Shown: positions 37,401 to 44,890, counted from the stretch's first letter. The stretch: DNA of 64,000 nt from Gordionus sp. m RMFG-2023 (GCF_954871325.1 NC_088777.1:23165366-23229365); one strand, 5' to 3'. Notes: generated by a model from the letters alone, not told the origin. Program-made: numbers and translations.

Positions 37401-38974
37401 CAAATTATTAAATAAAATTCCAATAATGGAAATAATTTTGAAATATAATACAATATTGCCTTCTTTAGTAGTGAAAAGATTTTTTCATTTGAGGGATTGA
37501 TAAATATCCCTAACAAATAATTCAGATTTAACACTTTTTAAAAATTCATTAAAAAATAAATATTGCCTGTTAAATATCCATTTAAAGTACTTAGAACATG
37601 TAATAAAATTTTTAACTATTGGTTGATACCTATCAAACATATGGTTTTGACTAAAAAAAAGGAGCATCTATATATTGCTGATATTAACATTATAATAATG
37701 ACCTCATGTTTAAAATAAATAAAGGAAGATTAATTATAAATAGCAAGATCTTGTAGTATGATATTTAATTGATATATAAATTACTTATGTGAATCTTCTT
37801 GGCTAAAATTCTTTTTATTATCTCTAAAAAGGCTATAAAGACGATGTAATGCACAAGCATGAAACAGGTGATTATTTTCCGCTTTCCAGAAGACTAATGC
37901 CAATTTTTCATAATAACAAACACGAACAGGAGTTTTAACTTGCTTTTTTGTTATCTGCATTAATCCATAAATATCTTGAACAACTTTAAATGTTTCCTAA
38001 AAAATATAAAAATTCAAATTTTAAATGAAATAATGTAAAACCTGCCACAATTCCATTTGAATAGCTATATCCAATTGGATAAACCTTGTATTTAAATGCA
38101 TTTGCTGGGTTTCATAGTTATTCAGATCAATCGCTATTGATGGGTTATTTTGTTTTTGAAGCAGTGAGATATGATTTCTTAACTGAAGTTATTTAATAAT
38201 ATAAAAATTATGAGTAATATAAGTACATTTTCAGAAATTTTTTTAAATTCAGTTCTTCTTGAATATTTTTGACAAAATTCAAAGGTTTTTTTAGCAATTT
38301 CATGGTATAAAGGTTGGACTAAATTATTGTTCCTAAGTAAATCCAAACATTGTCTATAGGCTTCCCATAAAAATTTAACCCATGGTGTTAATAATAAACG
38401 ATTATTACGATCTAATGAATCCTCCCCACTAACAGCACTCAACAATAATCTAAAATACCCAGCTATTATATATTTATGTGATATATATAACTCTTCAGGT
38501 GATTGGATAACATCTAGATCATCAACATGTATAATTTTATCTTTTGAGTCTTCTAATGCTTCAAAAGTTCTCTTCTCTGCATATTCTAGAAAATTTCTAA
38601 ATACCGATTCTAATGCACTAACATTGACCTGTAATACATATCTCTTTAAATTTGAGTGATAAAAATTAGTTAACCTGTTGACAAATATTTCTATAATGAT
38701 AGAGACCTTCTTTGGCAATATCTGACTTACGTAATTTAACGCATAGTGTTAAGAATTTGTTAAAATAATCATATAAAATTTTTTCTGGAGTTTTCTGCCA
38801 TATCTTATGAGGCTTATTTTTAATTAAGGCTGCTAATGCTTCTAATGCTCGATCATCTTTACCAACATCTATAAATTCTAAAAAGATTCATTATAAATAC
38901 TCACAATATATTAAAAAGATATAACCTTGAGCTCTTTTTAAAACATTATCAGGTTTATGCATGTACACAGGCAT
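4104..38974 (-). CDS. EIF3A: eIF3 subunit a, exons 1-9 (gene runs off the left edge)
   Basis: Encodes the large scaffold subunit of eIF3, which binds the 40S ribosomal subunit and organises pre-initiation complexes in the cytoplasm. Exons (minus strand): 38926-38974, 38675-38877, 38492-38628, 38227-38449, 38042-38182, 37785-37996, 18985-19144, 4266-4460, 4104-4220. All introns are GT-AG and all phases fit, giving 1437 nt or 479 codons. The protein starts [20 protein letters not shown] and aligns by eye along its whole length with remembered animal eIF3a, including [38 protein letters not shown] and the start of the PCI domain ([21 protein letters not shown]). Human eIF3a has about 1380 residues, so about two thirds lies off the left edge, beyond an intron of more than 4 kb. 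The exons show no stops or frameshifts. Recognition is from memory, but identity is very strong. Confidence 0.96.
4516..4644 (-). other. Unrecognised 42-codon coding-like island
   Basis: An ATG at 4644 opens a 42-residue frame ([20 protein letters not shown], then [20 protein letters not shown]) that is clearly richer in G+C than its surroundings. It sits about 55 bp upstream of EIF3A exon 8, on the same strand, inside intron 7. It does not match the eIF3a region expected here, since exons 7 and 8 join perfectly without it. It could be a relic of another gene or transposon, or an alternative exon. I do not recognise it. Confidence 0.3.
4775..6545 (+). mobile_element. hAT transposase fossil, split by a foldback insertion
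   Basis: The first part, 4775-5200, reads [35 protein letters not shown] and [20 protein letters not shown]. That is the catalytic-core style of hAT transposases, which carry TDNGANMxKA. The second part, about 6230-6540, reads [31 protein letters not shown] and [19 protein letters not shown], the middle of the same protein family. Between them lies a copy of the foldback repeat (about 5205-6230). Several stops are present, so the gene is dead. A plain DNA transposon remnant in EIF3A intron 7. Confidence 0.8.
5205..6230 (+). repeat. Partial copy of the 32.6-36.5 kb foldback family
   Basis: It begins with repeated taatcggctaaaaat / aagcctaattag units. It continues with the AT-rich block also seen at 32880-33240 and ends in diverged gacaattatcataatcg units (about 5845-6120). 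Only one arm is present. It interrupts the hAT fossil at 4775-6545. Confidence 0.75.
6840..7540 (-). mobile_element. LINE 3' fragment with restriction-like endonuclease (copy 1)
   Basis: Read on the minus strand it gives [66 protein letters not shown] and finally [20 protein letters not shown]. The same series of motifs occurs in the better kept copy at 16060-17230. A cysteine/histidine knuckle, a (R/A)PDG motif and a following D are the marks of restriction-like endonucleases in R2-like non-LTR retrotransposons. The frame is broken by stops and a shift. No reverse transcriptase remains. Confidence 0.7.
7560..7795 (+). repeat. Degenerate purine-rich minisatellite
   Basis: Imperfect repeats of about 18 bp around rtcaaaaaaggaaaagg. 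They leave an open frame of lysine/glycine-rich text (KKGKxSxKKGK) at 7553-7735. The open frame follows from the repeat and shows no sign of being a gene. Confidence 0.7.
7796..8214. other. T-rich intronic DNA, no gene seen
   Basis: Pyrimidine-rich, AT-rich stretch with no supported feature. Confidence 0.5.
8215..8700 (-). pseudogene. IS630/Tc1-type transposase fossil
   Basis: On the minus strand the segments [68 protein letters not shown] and [20 protein letters not shown] follow the order of an IS630/Tc1-mariner catalytic domain (first D, then the DNASFH position changed to GNVSFH, then the C-terminal helix). Frameshifts and stops break it in several places, and the LPPYSP-like stretch is damaged. 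It is an old dead DNA transposon copy. Confidence 0.7.
8701..9332. other. Intronic DNA with a possible transposon end
   Basis: AT-rich. At about 8892-8912 the text tccggtgcgccactgctg, read on the minus strand, has the look of a hAT-type end (cagtggcgcaccgga), but no partner end was found. Nothing else is supported. Confidence 0.35.
10093..11004 (+). mobile_element. Non-autonomous hAT element with exact 8-bp target duplication
   Basis: The element begins cagggacccg and ends cgggtccctg. It is flanked on both sides by attatgac (10085-10092 and 11005-11012), a perfect 8-bp duplication as hAT elements make. Inside, the plus strand keeps a hAT C-terminal segment at about 10250-10440: [30 protein letters not shown], a stop, then [12 protein letters not shown]. 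The first two thirds of a transposase is missing, so it is a deletion derivative. It sits at the inner edge of the left arm of element A. Confidence 0.93.
11262..13012 (+). mobile_element. IS630/Tc1-type DNA transposon, fairly recent
   Basis: Inverted ends of about 110 bp: 11268-11380 (gtaagttattataataaaa, then acataatacttaaaaaataa) pair with 12890-13008 (ttattttttgagtattatgt, then ttttattatattaatttac). Each end has a cagagt/cagggt tip next to a TA, as expected for TA-targeting elements; the exact tips are uncertain. The single gene inside is described separately. The copy is one of the best preserved in the window, inserted in element A. Confidence 0.85.
11581..12740 (+). pseudogene. IS630/Tc1-type transposase, few breaks
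   Basis: A DDE-type transposase. The N-terminal part carries a helix-turn-helix ([20 protein letters not shown]) and a basic linker (GKRGRKKKD) at 11851-12120. After a stop following RKYI come the catalytic motifs: [11 protein letters not shown] (first D), [11 protein letters not shown] (second D) and [13 protein letters not shown] (E), at about 12240-12590. Thirty residues lie between second D and E, four fewer than the usual 34 of Tc1. The frame shifts soon after FFGGIKKQI (12613), with the last coding-like text near 12740. Only two or three breaks are seen. The frame upstream of 11851 is poor, so the start is uncertain. Confidence 0.85.
13013..13680. other. AT-rich interior of element A
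   Basis: No gene seen. The stretch 13500-13640 (ttagtgatatcggttatttggccgatatc) is locally palindromic and slightly GC-richer. Confidence 0.4.
13690..15860 (+). pseudogene. Transposase-like gene of element A (DG-AAQY / HGK / GGTVKR family)
   Basis: An uncharacterised protein type, probably the transposase of this element. In order: a cysteine-containing start ([17 protein letters not shown], about 13690-13770); a helical region open at 13903-14517 ([38 protein letters not shown]); [20 protein letters not shown] (about 14690); the core [20 protein letters not shown] then AEWHF (about 15135-15220) followed by HGK and [12 protein letters not shown] in a shifted frame; [17 protein letters not shown] (about 15450); [19 protein letters not shown] (about 15575); and a tail [28 protein letters not shown], which looks like an SH3-type domain. 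Several stops and shifts disable it. A homologue is at 22100-23900. Similar sequences exist, as I recall, as uncharacterised animal proteins. Confidence 0.7.
16060..17230 (-). mobile_element. 5'-truncated LINE with restriction-like endonuclease (copy 2)
   Basis: Open on the minus strand from about 17218 to 16189 without a stop. In order: [40 protein letters not shown] (end of the reverse transcriptase/thumb region), [32 protein letters not shown], the knuckle [18 protein letters not shown], then [20 protein letters not shown] and [18 protein letters not shown], and [18 protein letters not shown]. The CCHC-like knuckle followed by RPDG and D fits the endonuclease of R2-like non-LTR elements acting in target-primed reverse transcription. 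The catalytic reverse transcriptase is missing by truncation. The remaining 3' region runs to about 16060. It lies inside element A. Confidence 0.82.
17275..17680. repeat. GC-rich (G)GGCCGGG repeat block
   Basis: A run of imperfect units such as ttcgggccgggcttaa, ttgggccgggtcggacc and ttcggaccgggccaggcttg separated by A/T tracts, with inverted flanking motifs ttaggcccgacc / aaattaggcc. It stands out from its AT-rich surroundings. Related text occurs at 54955-55100 and 60045-60245. It looks like a non-autonomous repeat family. Confidence 0.6.
18406..18984. other. End of EIF3A intron 7, no other feature
   Basis: AT-rich intron sequence next to the donor of exon 7. I see no gene or clear repeat. 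Confidence 0.5.
18985..19144 (-). CDS. EIF3A: EIF3A exon 7, isolated between two giant introns
   Basis: A 160-nt exon encoding [17 protein letters not shown] through [20 protein letters not shown], which matches the eIF3a region entering the PCI domain (LLATLSIPI, LLGLxxPPTRxxLIxD). The first nucleotide completes the AAG codon opened at the end of exon 6. The exon ends exactly on a codon at the donor gtttca. The acceptor is gcccag. It lies 18.6 kb from exon 6 and 14.5 kb from exon 8, so both introns must be removed around a very small target. Confidence 0.95.
20765..20965. repeat. TTTCGCtgTTATAAA-type short repeats
   Basis: Imperfect repeats such as gattttcgctgttataaattggtgataaaag and gtttcgctgttataaatggtg, with gcgatagac and cgcgctatttttgcgata nearby. 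The same motif family flanks the foldback element at 31560-31860 and 36503-36670. Confidence 0.65.
21290..24830 (-). mobile_element. Long-terminal-inverted-repeat DNA element B
   Basis: The block at about 21330-21790 (aattttagcgcattagcaac, ggttaaaggtccaaaaagcg, ttatggcgaaaacatt, atagatggcgctatata) recurs inverted at about 24255-24735, giving arms of roughly 470 bp. Beyond the right arm, 24770-24825 (ggggtcggtcgaaaatc, tttgctcatttgacat) equals the outermost tip of element A. The left tip appears lost or diverged. The gene inside (about 22100-23900, minus) belongs to the same family as that of element A. It is inserted in EIF3A intron 6. Confidence 0.78.
22108..23900 (-). pseudogene. Transposase-like gene of element B (same family as element A)
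   Basis: The best kept part is the C-terminal half, open at 22108-22542: a variant of the [13 protein letters not shown] block ([20 protein letters not shown]), [39 protein letters not shown], then [19 protein letters not shown], an SH3-like piece. Upstream on the minus strand, 22913-23149 has [40 protein letters not shown] and [20 protein letters not shown]. Further N-terminal text is damaged up to about 23900 ([12 protein letters not shown], matching the element A copy). The DG-AAQY motif region (about 22550-22620) is degraded. Several stops and shifts disable it. Confidence 0.72.
24880..25395 (-). pseudogene. Possible Tc1-type transposase N-terminus
   Basis: The minus-strand text at 25154-25330 reads [20 protein letters not shown] then [18 protein letters not shown], which resembles the first helix-turn-helix of Tc1/mariner transposases (a leucine/serine start, EEGxxxxxIAKKL). 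Downstream text to about 24880 is too broken to assign, though it contains a faint second-domain-like stretch (GLRKSLN). No catalytic part was found. Confidence 0.4.
25690..25995. repeat. Two short A/T-rich tandem repeats
   Basis: At 25700-25800 an A-rich unit (aataaagcaaaaaacatttataaaagc) is repeated twice. At about 25862-25990 a unit of about 43 bp built on aaataaatttttatatgaaa then tttatttatttttttaaa is repeated three times almost exactly, which indicates recent expansion. Confidence 0.85.
27395..28660 (+). pseudogene. LINE endonuclease domain
   Basis: An apurinic/apyrimidinic-type endonuclease that nicks target DNA. Motifs: [38 protein letters not shown] (the catalytic E in QETRW), [20 protein letters not shown] and [10 protein letters not shown], then after a stop [10 protein letters not shown] (catalytic D and N) and KHRLVVGDL. 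The usual SDH motif near the end reads KHRLVVG, so one catalytic aspartate is not visible. The linker to the reverse transcriptase ([20 protein letters not shown]) follows. Confidence 0.88.
28677..28871. mobile_element. 195-bp hAT-type MITE inside the LINE
   Basis: Begins tagtgttgt and ends acaacacta. An exact 8-bp target duplication attaatag lies on both sides (28669-28676 and 28872-28879). Removing it joins the LINE text smoothly. The internal sequence aaaacggctaactcaatat recurs in inverse at about 52940-53020. The end tagtgttg is shared with the 3.9-kb foldback element. Confidence 0.93.
29001..30783 (+). pseudogene. LINE reverse transcriptase with PHD-like finger and C-terminal tail
   Basis: Reverse transcriptase of the RTE-like LINE. 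In order: [11 protein letters not shown] (29140s), [34 protein letters not shown] (motif A aspartates), [36 protein letters not shown] (catalytic YADD). At about 29985-30130 comes a cysteine-rich finger, [20 protein letters not shown] then [13 protein letters not shown] and ICRTCMKG, matching a PHD-like C4HC3 pattern across a frame break. The thumb part follows ([26 protein letters not shown]), then a tail, [20 protein letters not shown] and [12 protein letters not shown], characteristic of these elements. At least two shifts break it. Confidence 0.9.
31166..31232. repeat. Three tandem copies of a 19-bp unit
   Basis: The unit agaatgtgtgtaaacaaaa is repeated three times head to tail without change, followed by a partial fourth. 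Confidence 0.95.
31560..31865. repeat. GCGAAACTTTTATCGCGA-type array (left arm)
   Basis: Degenerate repeats such as gcgaaacttttagcc, cgtttatcgcgaagg and aaacttttatcgcgatg. The same motif appears in the opposite orientation at 36503-36670 (tttcgtgataaaagttttgc), on the far side of the foldback element, and at 20765-20965. Confidence 0.65.
32610..36502. mobile_element. 3.9-kb foldback element with 8-bp target duplication
   Basis: Ends are the inverted 20-mers tagtgttgcgtaatcggcta (from 32610) and its complement up to 36502. Exact gttttcac duplications flank both sides (32602-32609, 36503-36510). Both arms carry taagcctaattaggc / aaaaatcggcta repeats, then a matching AT-rich block of about 400 bp, then long arrays of a unit of about 118 bp containing the palindrome gacaattgtc: about eight units at 33300-34170 and about thirteen inverted units at 34450-35880. 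The centre (34190-34440) is unique, with no gene seen. The 8-bp duplication and tip suggest hAT mobilisation. Open frames in the arrays (e.g. 34727-35615) follow from the repeat. Confidence 0.92.
36503..36670. repeat. TTTCGTGATAAAAGTTTTGC-type array (right arm)
   Basis: Short degenerate repeats (tgtctttgcgatttggg, tgcgattatcaatttgc, tttcgtgataaaagttttgc, aataaaagtttcact). They continue directly from the left flank of the foldback element once that element is removed. Confidence 0.6.
36680..37780. other. Start of EIF3A intron 6, no gene seen
   Basis: AT-rich sequence immediately downstream of exon 6, without supported coding or repeat features. Confidence 0.5.
37785..38974 (-). CDS. EIF3A: EIF3A exon cluster 1-6 with mini-introns
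   Basis: Six exons are separated by five introns of 48, 46, 42, 44 and 45 bp. Exon 1 holds the ATG at 38974-38972 and matches the conserved eIF3a N-terminus (MPxYxxxPxNxLKRAxEF). Exon 2 encodes the conserved [20 protein letters not shown]. Exon 4 carries the most conserved block ([19 protein letters not shown]). Exon 6 encodes [20 protein letters not shown] and ends in phase 2 at 37785, before the 18.6-kb intron. Intron 3 (38450-38491) is 42 nt, has no stop and keeps frame, so reading through it would add 14 residues (VIQSPEE to SAVSGED); homology supports splicing. Confidence 0.96.
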
Positions 38975-39853
38975 TACGAAAAGTAAGTGAAGTTAACACA
39001 AATTAGACCCTTATTATTAGATTTTAATCTTTTATTAAAATTTAATTATCTTTTGTATTTTGTTAAATATAAATTTCACAAATTTTTTTTTATTACTTAA
39101 AAGTGTCTTTTATACATTCTGATATATAATTTGCCAAGAACATTGATTTAGACTATTTAAGAAACGGCTAAATAACCACAAATATATTACCTGTTTTTAA
39201 ATTTTGTATCGTCTAAAATCAAATTTCCTAAAAAAAAATATTACATAATTAGTAGGTAATGCTAAATTTTCTTTTTCAAAATATAAAATAGAATGATAAT
39301 TTTGAATATGTTAAAATAATTTCCGTTTATAACAATTTTGAATATAATAATAACAAATAAAGAGTTAAGCAGTAAGAAATTAAGGAATTTGGTACGGTTA
39401 GATAAGTGTTTTTAAATAAAAATATTTCAAAATAAAATAAATATAAAAATAATAGGTTTTTGTGTGAACGCATAATAATAAAAGTAAAGATAGTATTATG
39501 ATATAAATCCTATATAATATATATCCTATTATAACAATAAACTGAGAGAGCAAAAAGATTTGACTTTTATGATAAAATCTAGAGGTTTATGAGTAATTTA
39601 AGGTACCATGGGGTTAAGGTTAGCAGGGAGTTAGACAAGATTTAACTAAAAAATTTAAGATTTTAATTTATAAAAATATATATAAAATATTTTAACTTTA
39701 AAGTACAATAAATTTATACGCTTATATAGTTTACAAAATCTATCAAGTAATTTATATCGAATTATTGAGTTAATTTTATAAAACGAGTCCGCGAGGTTAA
39801 AGTAAATTTAATATAAAGAATTTAAAAAAATCAATCTTTTAGTTAATAGATAG
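38975..39853. other. EIF3A upstream region
   Basis: About 880 bp between the EIF3A start codon and the retroelement fossils. It should hold the promoter and 5' leader, but I cannot point to a TATA or initiator with confidence in such AT-rich DNA. No coding seen. Confidence 0.45.
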
Positions 39854-40341
39854 CGATCAATTAGGACATCACAACATTCCACCCTCTGAAGGAACATTGC
39901 CTAGGTTCTCTTTAGGTGTAAATCTTTCGTGTTCAAGGAGCTTCCCATCTATTTTGATCATAAAAACTGTCATAGTTTCGTCTTGAAAAATGATAGTTAT
40001 TTTGTATGTTGAATCTTTGGTTGCCATAATATGGTCGAGTCTGCCATGGTTGTCTAAACTGATGTCTGTAATTATTATCATAATGTCTGTTGCTCTCAGT
40101 ACATGGCATCATCTGGGTATTGTCATATCTAGTATTAGTTGGTTTTTGTTCGTAAACTTTCTTATCTTGTATTACTCCCTCCAAATGTTTTAGATCAGAG
40201 TGTTTATTTTCTTTGATAACAATCTTATGTATAGATGTTTCGATGTCAGTTTCGTCTAATTCTTTGCCTACCTTTATAATGTCATATCAAATGAGTAAAT
40301 CTTTAATTCTGTATTTAATTATCTTAGAAGAGCTTGATACC

Positions 40342-40696
40342 TATCAAAACAACACTCTGGTATTATAACAACAAACAACTACTTTTTTATGTATCTATGT
40401 TTTTTTTTACTTACTTCAATAATTTTTTTCTCTTGAAACATAAAATCAATAATTTTATTTCCTTATTTTTTCTTTCCTTAAAATATGAAATCGTACATAA
40501 AAATAATAATCGTTTCTTTTTTTTTCGCGCTTATATATTTATTTTTTTTACAAAATCATCCCGTTTATTTATTATTTTTTTTATCAAAAGTCAATCAACC
40601 TTTTTTTTTAATATTTATTTATTCAACTCCTTATTATTCGTATACTTTGCCATTATCTTCCTTTAGTGCTAGGCTTAATAGCTTGCTCCCTTAACA
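40342..40696 (-). repeat. 3' LTR of the gypsy element
   Basis: 355 bp. Begins tgttaaggg and ends gttttgata on the minus strand. Matches the other LTR apart from scattered substitutions and length changes in T-rich tracts. Confidence 0.93.
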
Positions 40697-40886
40697 CGCC
40701 CCCTTCAGAAAAGACGATCCTCCGCCTCCTCCTCCCAGAGGTTGCCCCACTCCGAATCTTCTACCAGACATCCAACCAGCCTCCAAGCTAATCAACATCG
40801 TCCAGAACTGCCACTAGCTCCCTCCATTCCTCGGTTCCCATCACTCCTTGATTAGTTCCTATACTCTCGGCAGCCGTGATACCCTC

Positions 40887-41252
40887 TCACATCGTTATAT
40901 TGTTTCCCGCTGTCATATCGTTTGTGCCCTCACTCTCGACTGTTAAATCAACTATGGGCCATATCCTTCGATCCACGCTAGCTGTTCTTGGACGATGTTC
41001 AAGCTGCTCCTCTTCTTCATCTCTCCTCTTTCCCGGAATTTCTGCGACGGGCCTCGATTCACCGCTTCTTACTTGCTCCGTCCGAGCCCCCACAATCGCC
41101 GCTATCTGCCTCGCTGGTACCTCCTCCACCCTTGCTCGAGCCCGTTGCAATCCCGTCCGATTACCATCCGCCCTTCTCTCCTGATTCCATGGGCATTTAT
41201 ATTGAATATGTCCGCGTTCCTGGCAGCGATAGCACCGTCTTCCGTCCTCCAT
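40887..41252 (-). other. Extra zinc-knuckle frame 3' of gypsy integrase
   Basis: A frame of about 121 residues downstream of integrase. It begins with a single CCHC knuckle (CYRCQERGHIQYKC) followed by an arginine/glutamate-rich tail (VEEVPARQ, KRRDEEEEQLEHRPR). Base composition is like the rest of the element. A third frame after pol is known from some gypsy lineages, but this one is not envelope-like: no signal peptide or membrane segment is visible. Confidence 0.6.
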
Positions 41253-41809
41253 AGTTCATCTTATTATTCCCCGTCCGCTTCGACGACCCCTGCCCCCGGT
41301 CCTATGAGGCCGCACCAGATCCAACTTCTACACAAACATGGAGCATTATTTTGATCCATTTTGATTACCTACCTAAATATATTCTATACTATATAATCCT
41401 TACAAAATACGTACTTTGTAACGAATTCCTCTTTTACAATTCGAGGTAATCACCAATTTTATTTAACTTACAAAAAAAAAGAATTATAACTTTTAACGAA
41501 AAAAAATTTCTTCACAAAAATAAATAATTTTTCTCTGTTCCTCTTTTTTTTCTTTTTTTGGCCCACTGCCTCCTAAGCCTATGCTTTGCACGCCGAGTAA
41601 TTAATTATCTTTTCATCAAATAATTTGGGACACCGCCCCTTTCCCGTCTCTAACATATCCAAATTTCCCTTCCAATAATCTGATCCCAAACAACATATCG
41701 TTCCAACTCTTTTGACATTTTAATTATCACAACAAAATAAAATTACACTTGTTCTCTTCGACAAAAAAATTGGGACTATACAAATTTACATTTGTTCCCT
41801 TCGACAAAA

Positions 41810-42035
41810 TTTTGACTATCAAAAAAAAATTTACATTTGATAAAATTTGACTATTAGAAAGAATTTACATTTGATAAAAATTGACTATTAGAAAGAATTT
41901 ACATTTGAAAAAATTTGACTATTAGAAAGAATTTACATTTGATAAAAATTGACTATTAGAAAGAATTTACATTTGATAAAAATTGACTATTAGAAAGAAT
42001 TTACATTTGATAAAAATTGACTATATAAAAGAATT
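41810..42035. repeat. 34-bp tandem repeat in the gypsy element
   Basis: About seven copies of a unit built on gaatttacatttgataaaa then ttgactattagaaa, between integrase and the extra frame. Confidence 0.9.
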
Positions 42036-42349
42036 TACATTTGTTTTCTTCGCCAATTCTATTAATTTCTCCCTCCTCCCCACCTAATTCTTATAGGCTC
42101 TTTTATTCTTCCAAAAATTGTTACGTCTCGCATTCTATATGCTCTTTTATTCTCACAATTATTATTATTTTCCTTCTATATACGCTCTCTATCTTCCCAC
42201 ATGCTGACTCCCCTTTTACCTCCTGACCTGACCTAAGTCTTTTGACTTGACCTAAGTCTTCCGGGGTCCATTCCTCTCTTTAACTGATCCCTATGCCTTA
42301 TTCCTTCTCTCCCGTCTGGGAACTTTATCCTATGCAATTTGTGCCCCAC

Positions 42350-43490
42350 GTTCTCTATGACCACACCGGATTCCCATTTTCGGGTACCCCCAAAAATTCT
42401 AGCCCAACCGTTTGCCCCACCACGAATTTACACGTATTATCTCTCGAATCCATCTCTGGAGGTACCTCTTGTTTTAGCAAATCTAATTGAATGCGAGTTC
42501 TACGGCCCAAAAATTTTTCCGCCGGTGACAACTCCTCCTTTTTTCTACTATTATTATAATAGGCCACGGCGATCCATAGTTCCCCCCCCCCGCCATATTT
42601 CGATTTTCTTAACCAACTTTTAACCAGAGCCACTATTCTTTCCACTTGTCCGTTTGAGCTTGGATGATAAGGAGGTGCTAAGACATGTTTTACCCCGGTT
42701 TCCGCGCAAAATTTTTCAAACTGTCTACTCATAAAAGTGGGACCGCCGTCGGACATGATCGTCCTCGCTACCCCAAAACAAGCCCATAAATTCTTTAAGG
42801 TCTTTATTACAATTTGCGTAGTTAACCCCCTTACTGACTCGTACTCTACCCATTTGGAGTATGCATCTACCACAATTAAATATATTTGACCCTCAAAGTC
42901 AAAGAAGTCGATGTTGATACGTTCCCACGGCTCTGTAGTCTTGGGCCATACTCTTTTCTTGCCTCTGTGAGGCATACCCGCCCACAGGTTACACATTTCA
43001 CAGCTTCGGCTTATGTCCTCAATCTCTTTGTTCATCCCTGGCCACCATACATATTCTCGGCCCCATTGTTTCATTTTCTCAACTCCCTGATGCCCTGCAT
43101 GAATTATTGCCAAGACCGAATCTCTCAATTTGAACGGTACTATACCCCGACTTCCCCGTACCACACAGTCATCCACAATAGCTAATTCCTTTTCGATGTA
43201 TTTAAAAACTTTATCTCCGTCGCTCCAAGGTTTTCGCCCCTTTATACACGCCTTAACTCGAGTCAATTCACGATCCTTTAGAGTTGCCCTTTTATGTTCT
43301 TCCCACGTTATCGGTCCTCCCTTGGCTATTTTGACCATCGCTCTAATTAGTCCTTGCTCCTTTCCCTCCTCTATATCCTCTTGAGCCATTTCATATCCCT
43401 CTTCTCCAGCTCCACGCCTAGAAAGAATATCTGGTAAACAGTTTTCCCTTCCCCGTCGATATTTTAATTGTACATCAAAACTTCCCACCA
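42350..43490 (-). pseudogene. Gypsy integrase region
   Basis: Fossil. Includes the HHCC zinc finger (HAGHQGVEK then CEMCNLWAG) and the DDE core (INIDFFDFEGQIYLIVVDAY, ARTIMSDGGPTFMSRQF, PYHPSSNGQVERIVALVK). The start of the region, LPDILSRRG, is the usual junction after RNase H. Confidence 0.93.
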
Positions 43491-43499
43491 GTAAGAGCC

Positions 43500-44890
43500 A
43501 TCTTTGTAATCAGGGCGATAACATCAGCTCCTTATTATCCTTTTTGAACAAGTGTACCAACGGCTTGTGGTCTGTATATATCACAAATCTACGCCCAATC
43601 AAATACTCACGGCATTTCGTCAGTATAAATATAACAGCCAATGCCTCCTTTTCAATCACGGAATATCTCGTTTCTGTGGCTCTGAATATTCTCGAGAAAA
43701 ACAAAACCGGTTTTTCCATTCCATCTATATAATGCAATAACGCCCCACCTACTCCTTTAATCGATGCATCTACCGCCAACACCACCTCCAACTCGTTGTT
43801 AAAACACATAAGAATGAGCTCCCTTCTAATTCTAGCTTTTAATTCTTCAAACGCATTCTCCTGTTCCTCCTTCCAATCAAATTTCTCACCCTTATTTAGC
43901 AGAGTATATAATGGCGCAGCTATTTGAGCGAATCCCTCTACAAAGTGGTGGTAGTAATTTACCATTCCCAAAAAGCCTGAACCTCAATTTTATTATTCGG
44001 CCTCAACATATTCGCAATTCCCGTCATATTTTTATCCAACGGTCTAACCTCTTTTTCCGTTATTTTATGTCCCAAATATACGACTTCCGTCACTCCTAAC
44101 ACGCTTTTTTCGGCACTGGCCCGCAAATCCTTTTCTTTAATTCTTCGGAACACCTCCTTCAATCTTTGCTCATGCTGTTCTGCGGAGTTCGCCCCATTAC
44201 CAATACGTCATCCATATAATAGAATACGCCTTCCATCCCTTGAAAAACCGCAGCTATAGTCCTCTGAAATATCGGAGCAGATACACTTAATCCAAAAGGT
44301 AATCTACAAAACGCAAATAACCCCTTGGGACTAGTAATGGTTAACAACTTTCTTACTTCTGATTTTACCCTCAATTGCAAGTACGCATTGGAAAAATCAA
44401 CTTTTGAAAAATATATACTTCCCTTCAAATTCGCTAAAATTTCTTCAATTCTCGGTAACGGATATTTAACTACGACCCAGGGATTTAGAGTCACTCGAAA
44501 ATCAGCGCACAGGCGTAGTTGACCATTAGCTTTCTTCACAGGCCCTAACGGTGTTGCCCATTCACTATATTCCACAGCACATACGATGCCTTTCTGTACC
44601 CATTTATCCAATTCCATTTCGACATCCTTCCTCCATTCAAACGGTACTCGCCTCAAAGCACAAAACTTTGGTACACATCCCTCTTTTAATTTGATATATA
44701 CTTCGTAATCTTTCAGACAGCTTAATTCTTCGCCGAAAATTTCTTGATAATTATCCACCAATTTTTTTACTCCTTCCTGCATCCTGATTACTTCTAATTC
44801 TCCTTCCCGGTTGCAACATGCCGTTTTTTGGCTCGGATTCTCCTTTGTCATTTCTTTTTTTATTAAATTTTTAATATTATCCTGCAACTT
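43500..44890 (-). pseudogene. Gypsy reverse transcriptase and RNase H region
   Basis: Fossil. Recognisable parts include LRRVPFEWRKDVEMEL, WATPLGPVKKANGQLRLCAD, YFSKVDFSNAYLQLRV, LPFGLSVSAPIFQRTI, the catalytic YMDDVLV, and the RNase H text VVLAVDASIKGVGGALLHY, FVIYTDHKPLVHLF. These fix the element as Ty3/gypsy-like. Confidence 0.93.

Larger units (their letters stand above)
19145..37784 (-). other. EIF3A: EIF3A intron 6 (18,640 bp), transposon-filled
   Basis: Donor gtaatt at 37784, acceptor gcccag ending at 19145, phase 2. It carries at least five nested or neighbouring mobile elements (entries below). The stretch from 19153 to about 20750 is AT-rich, with no gene or repeat I can support. 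Confidence 0.93.

Noticed and set aside
40876-41354. Plus-strand serine/proline-rich frames
   Set aside because: Antisense of the zinc-knuckle frame of the gypsy element.
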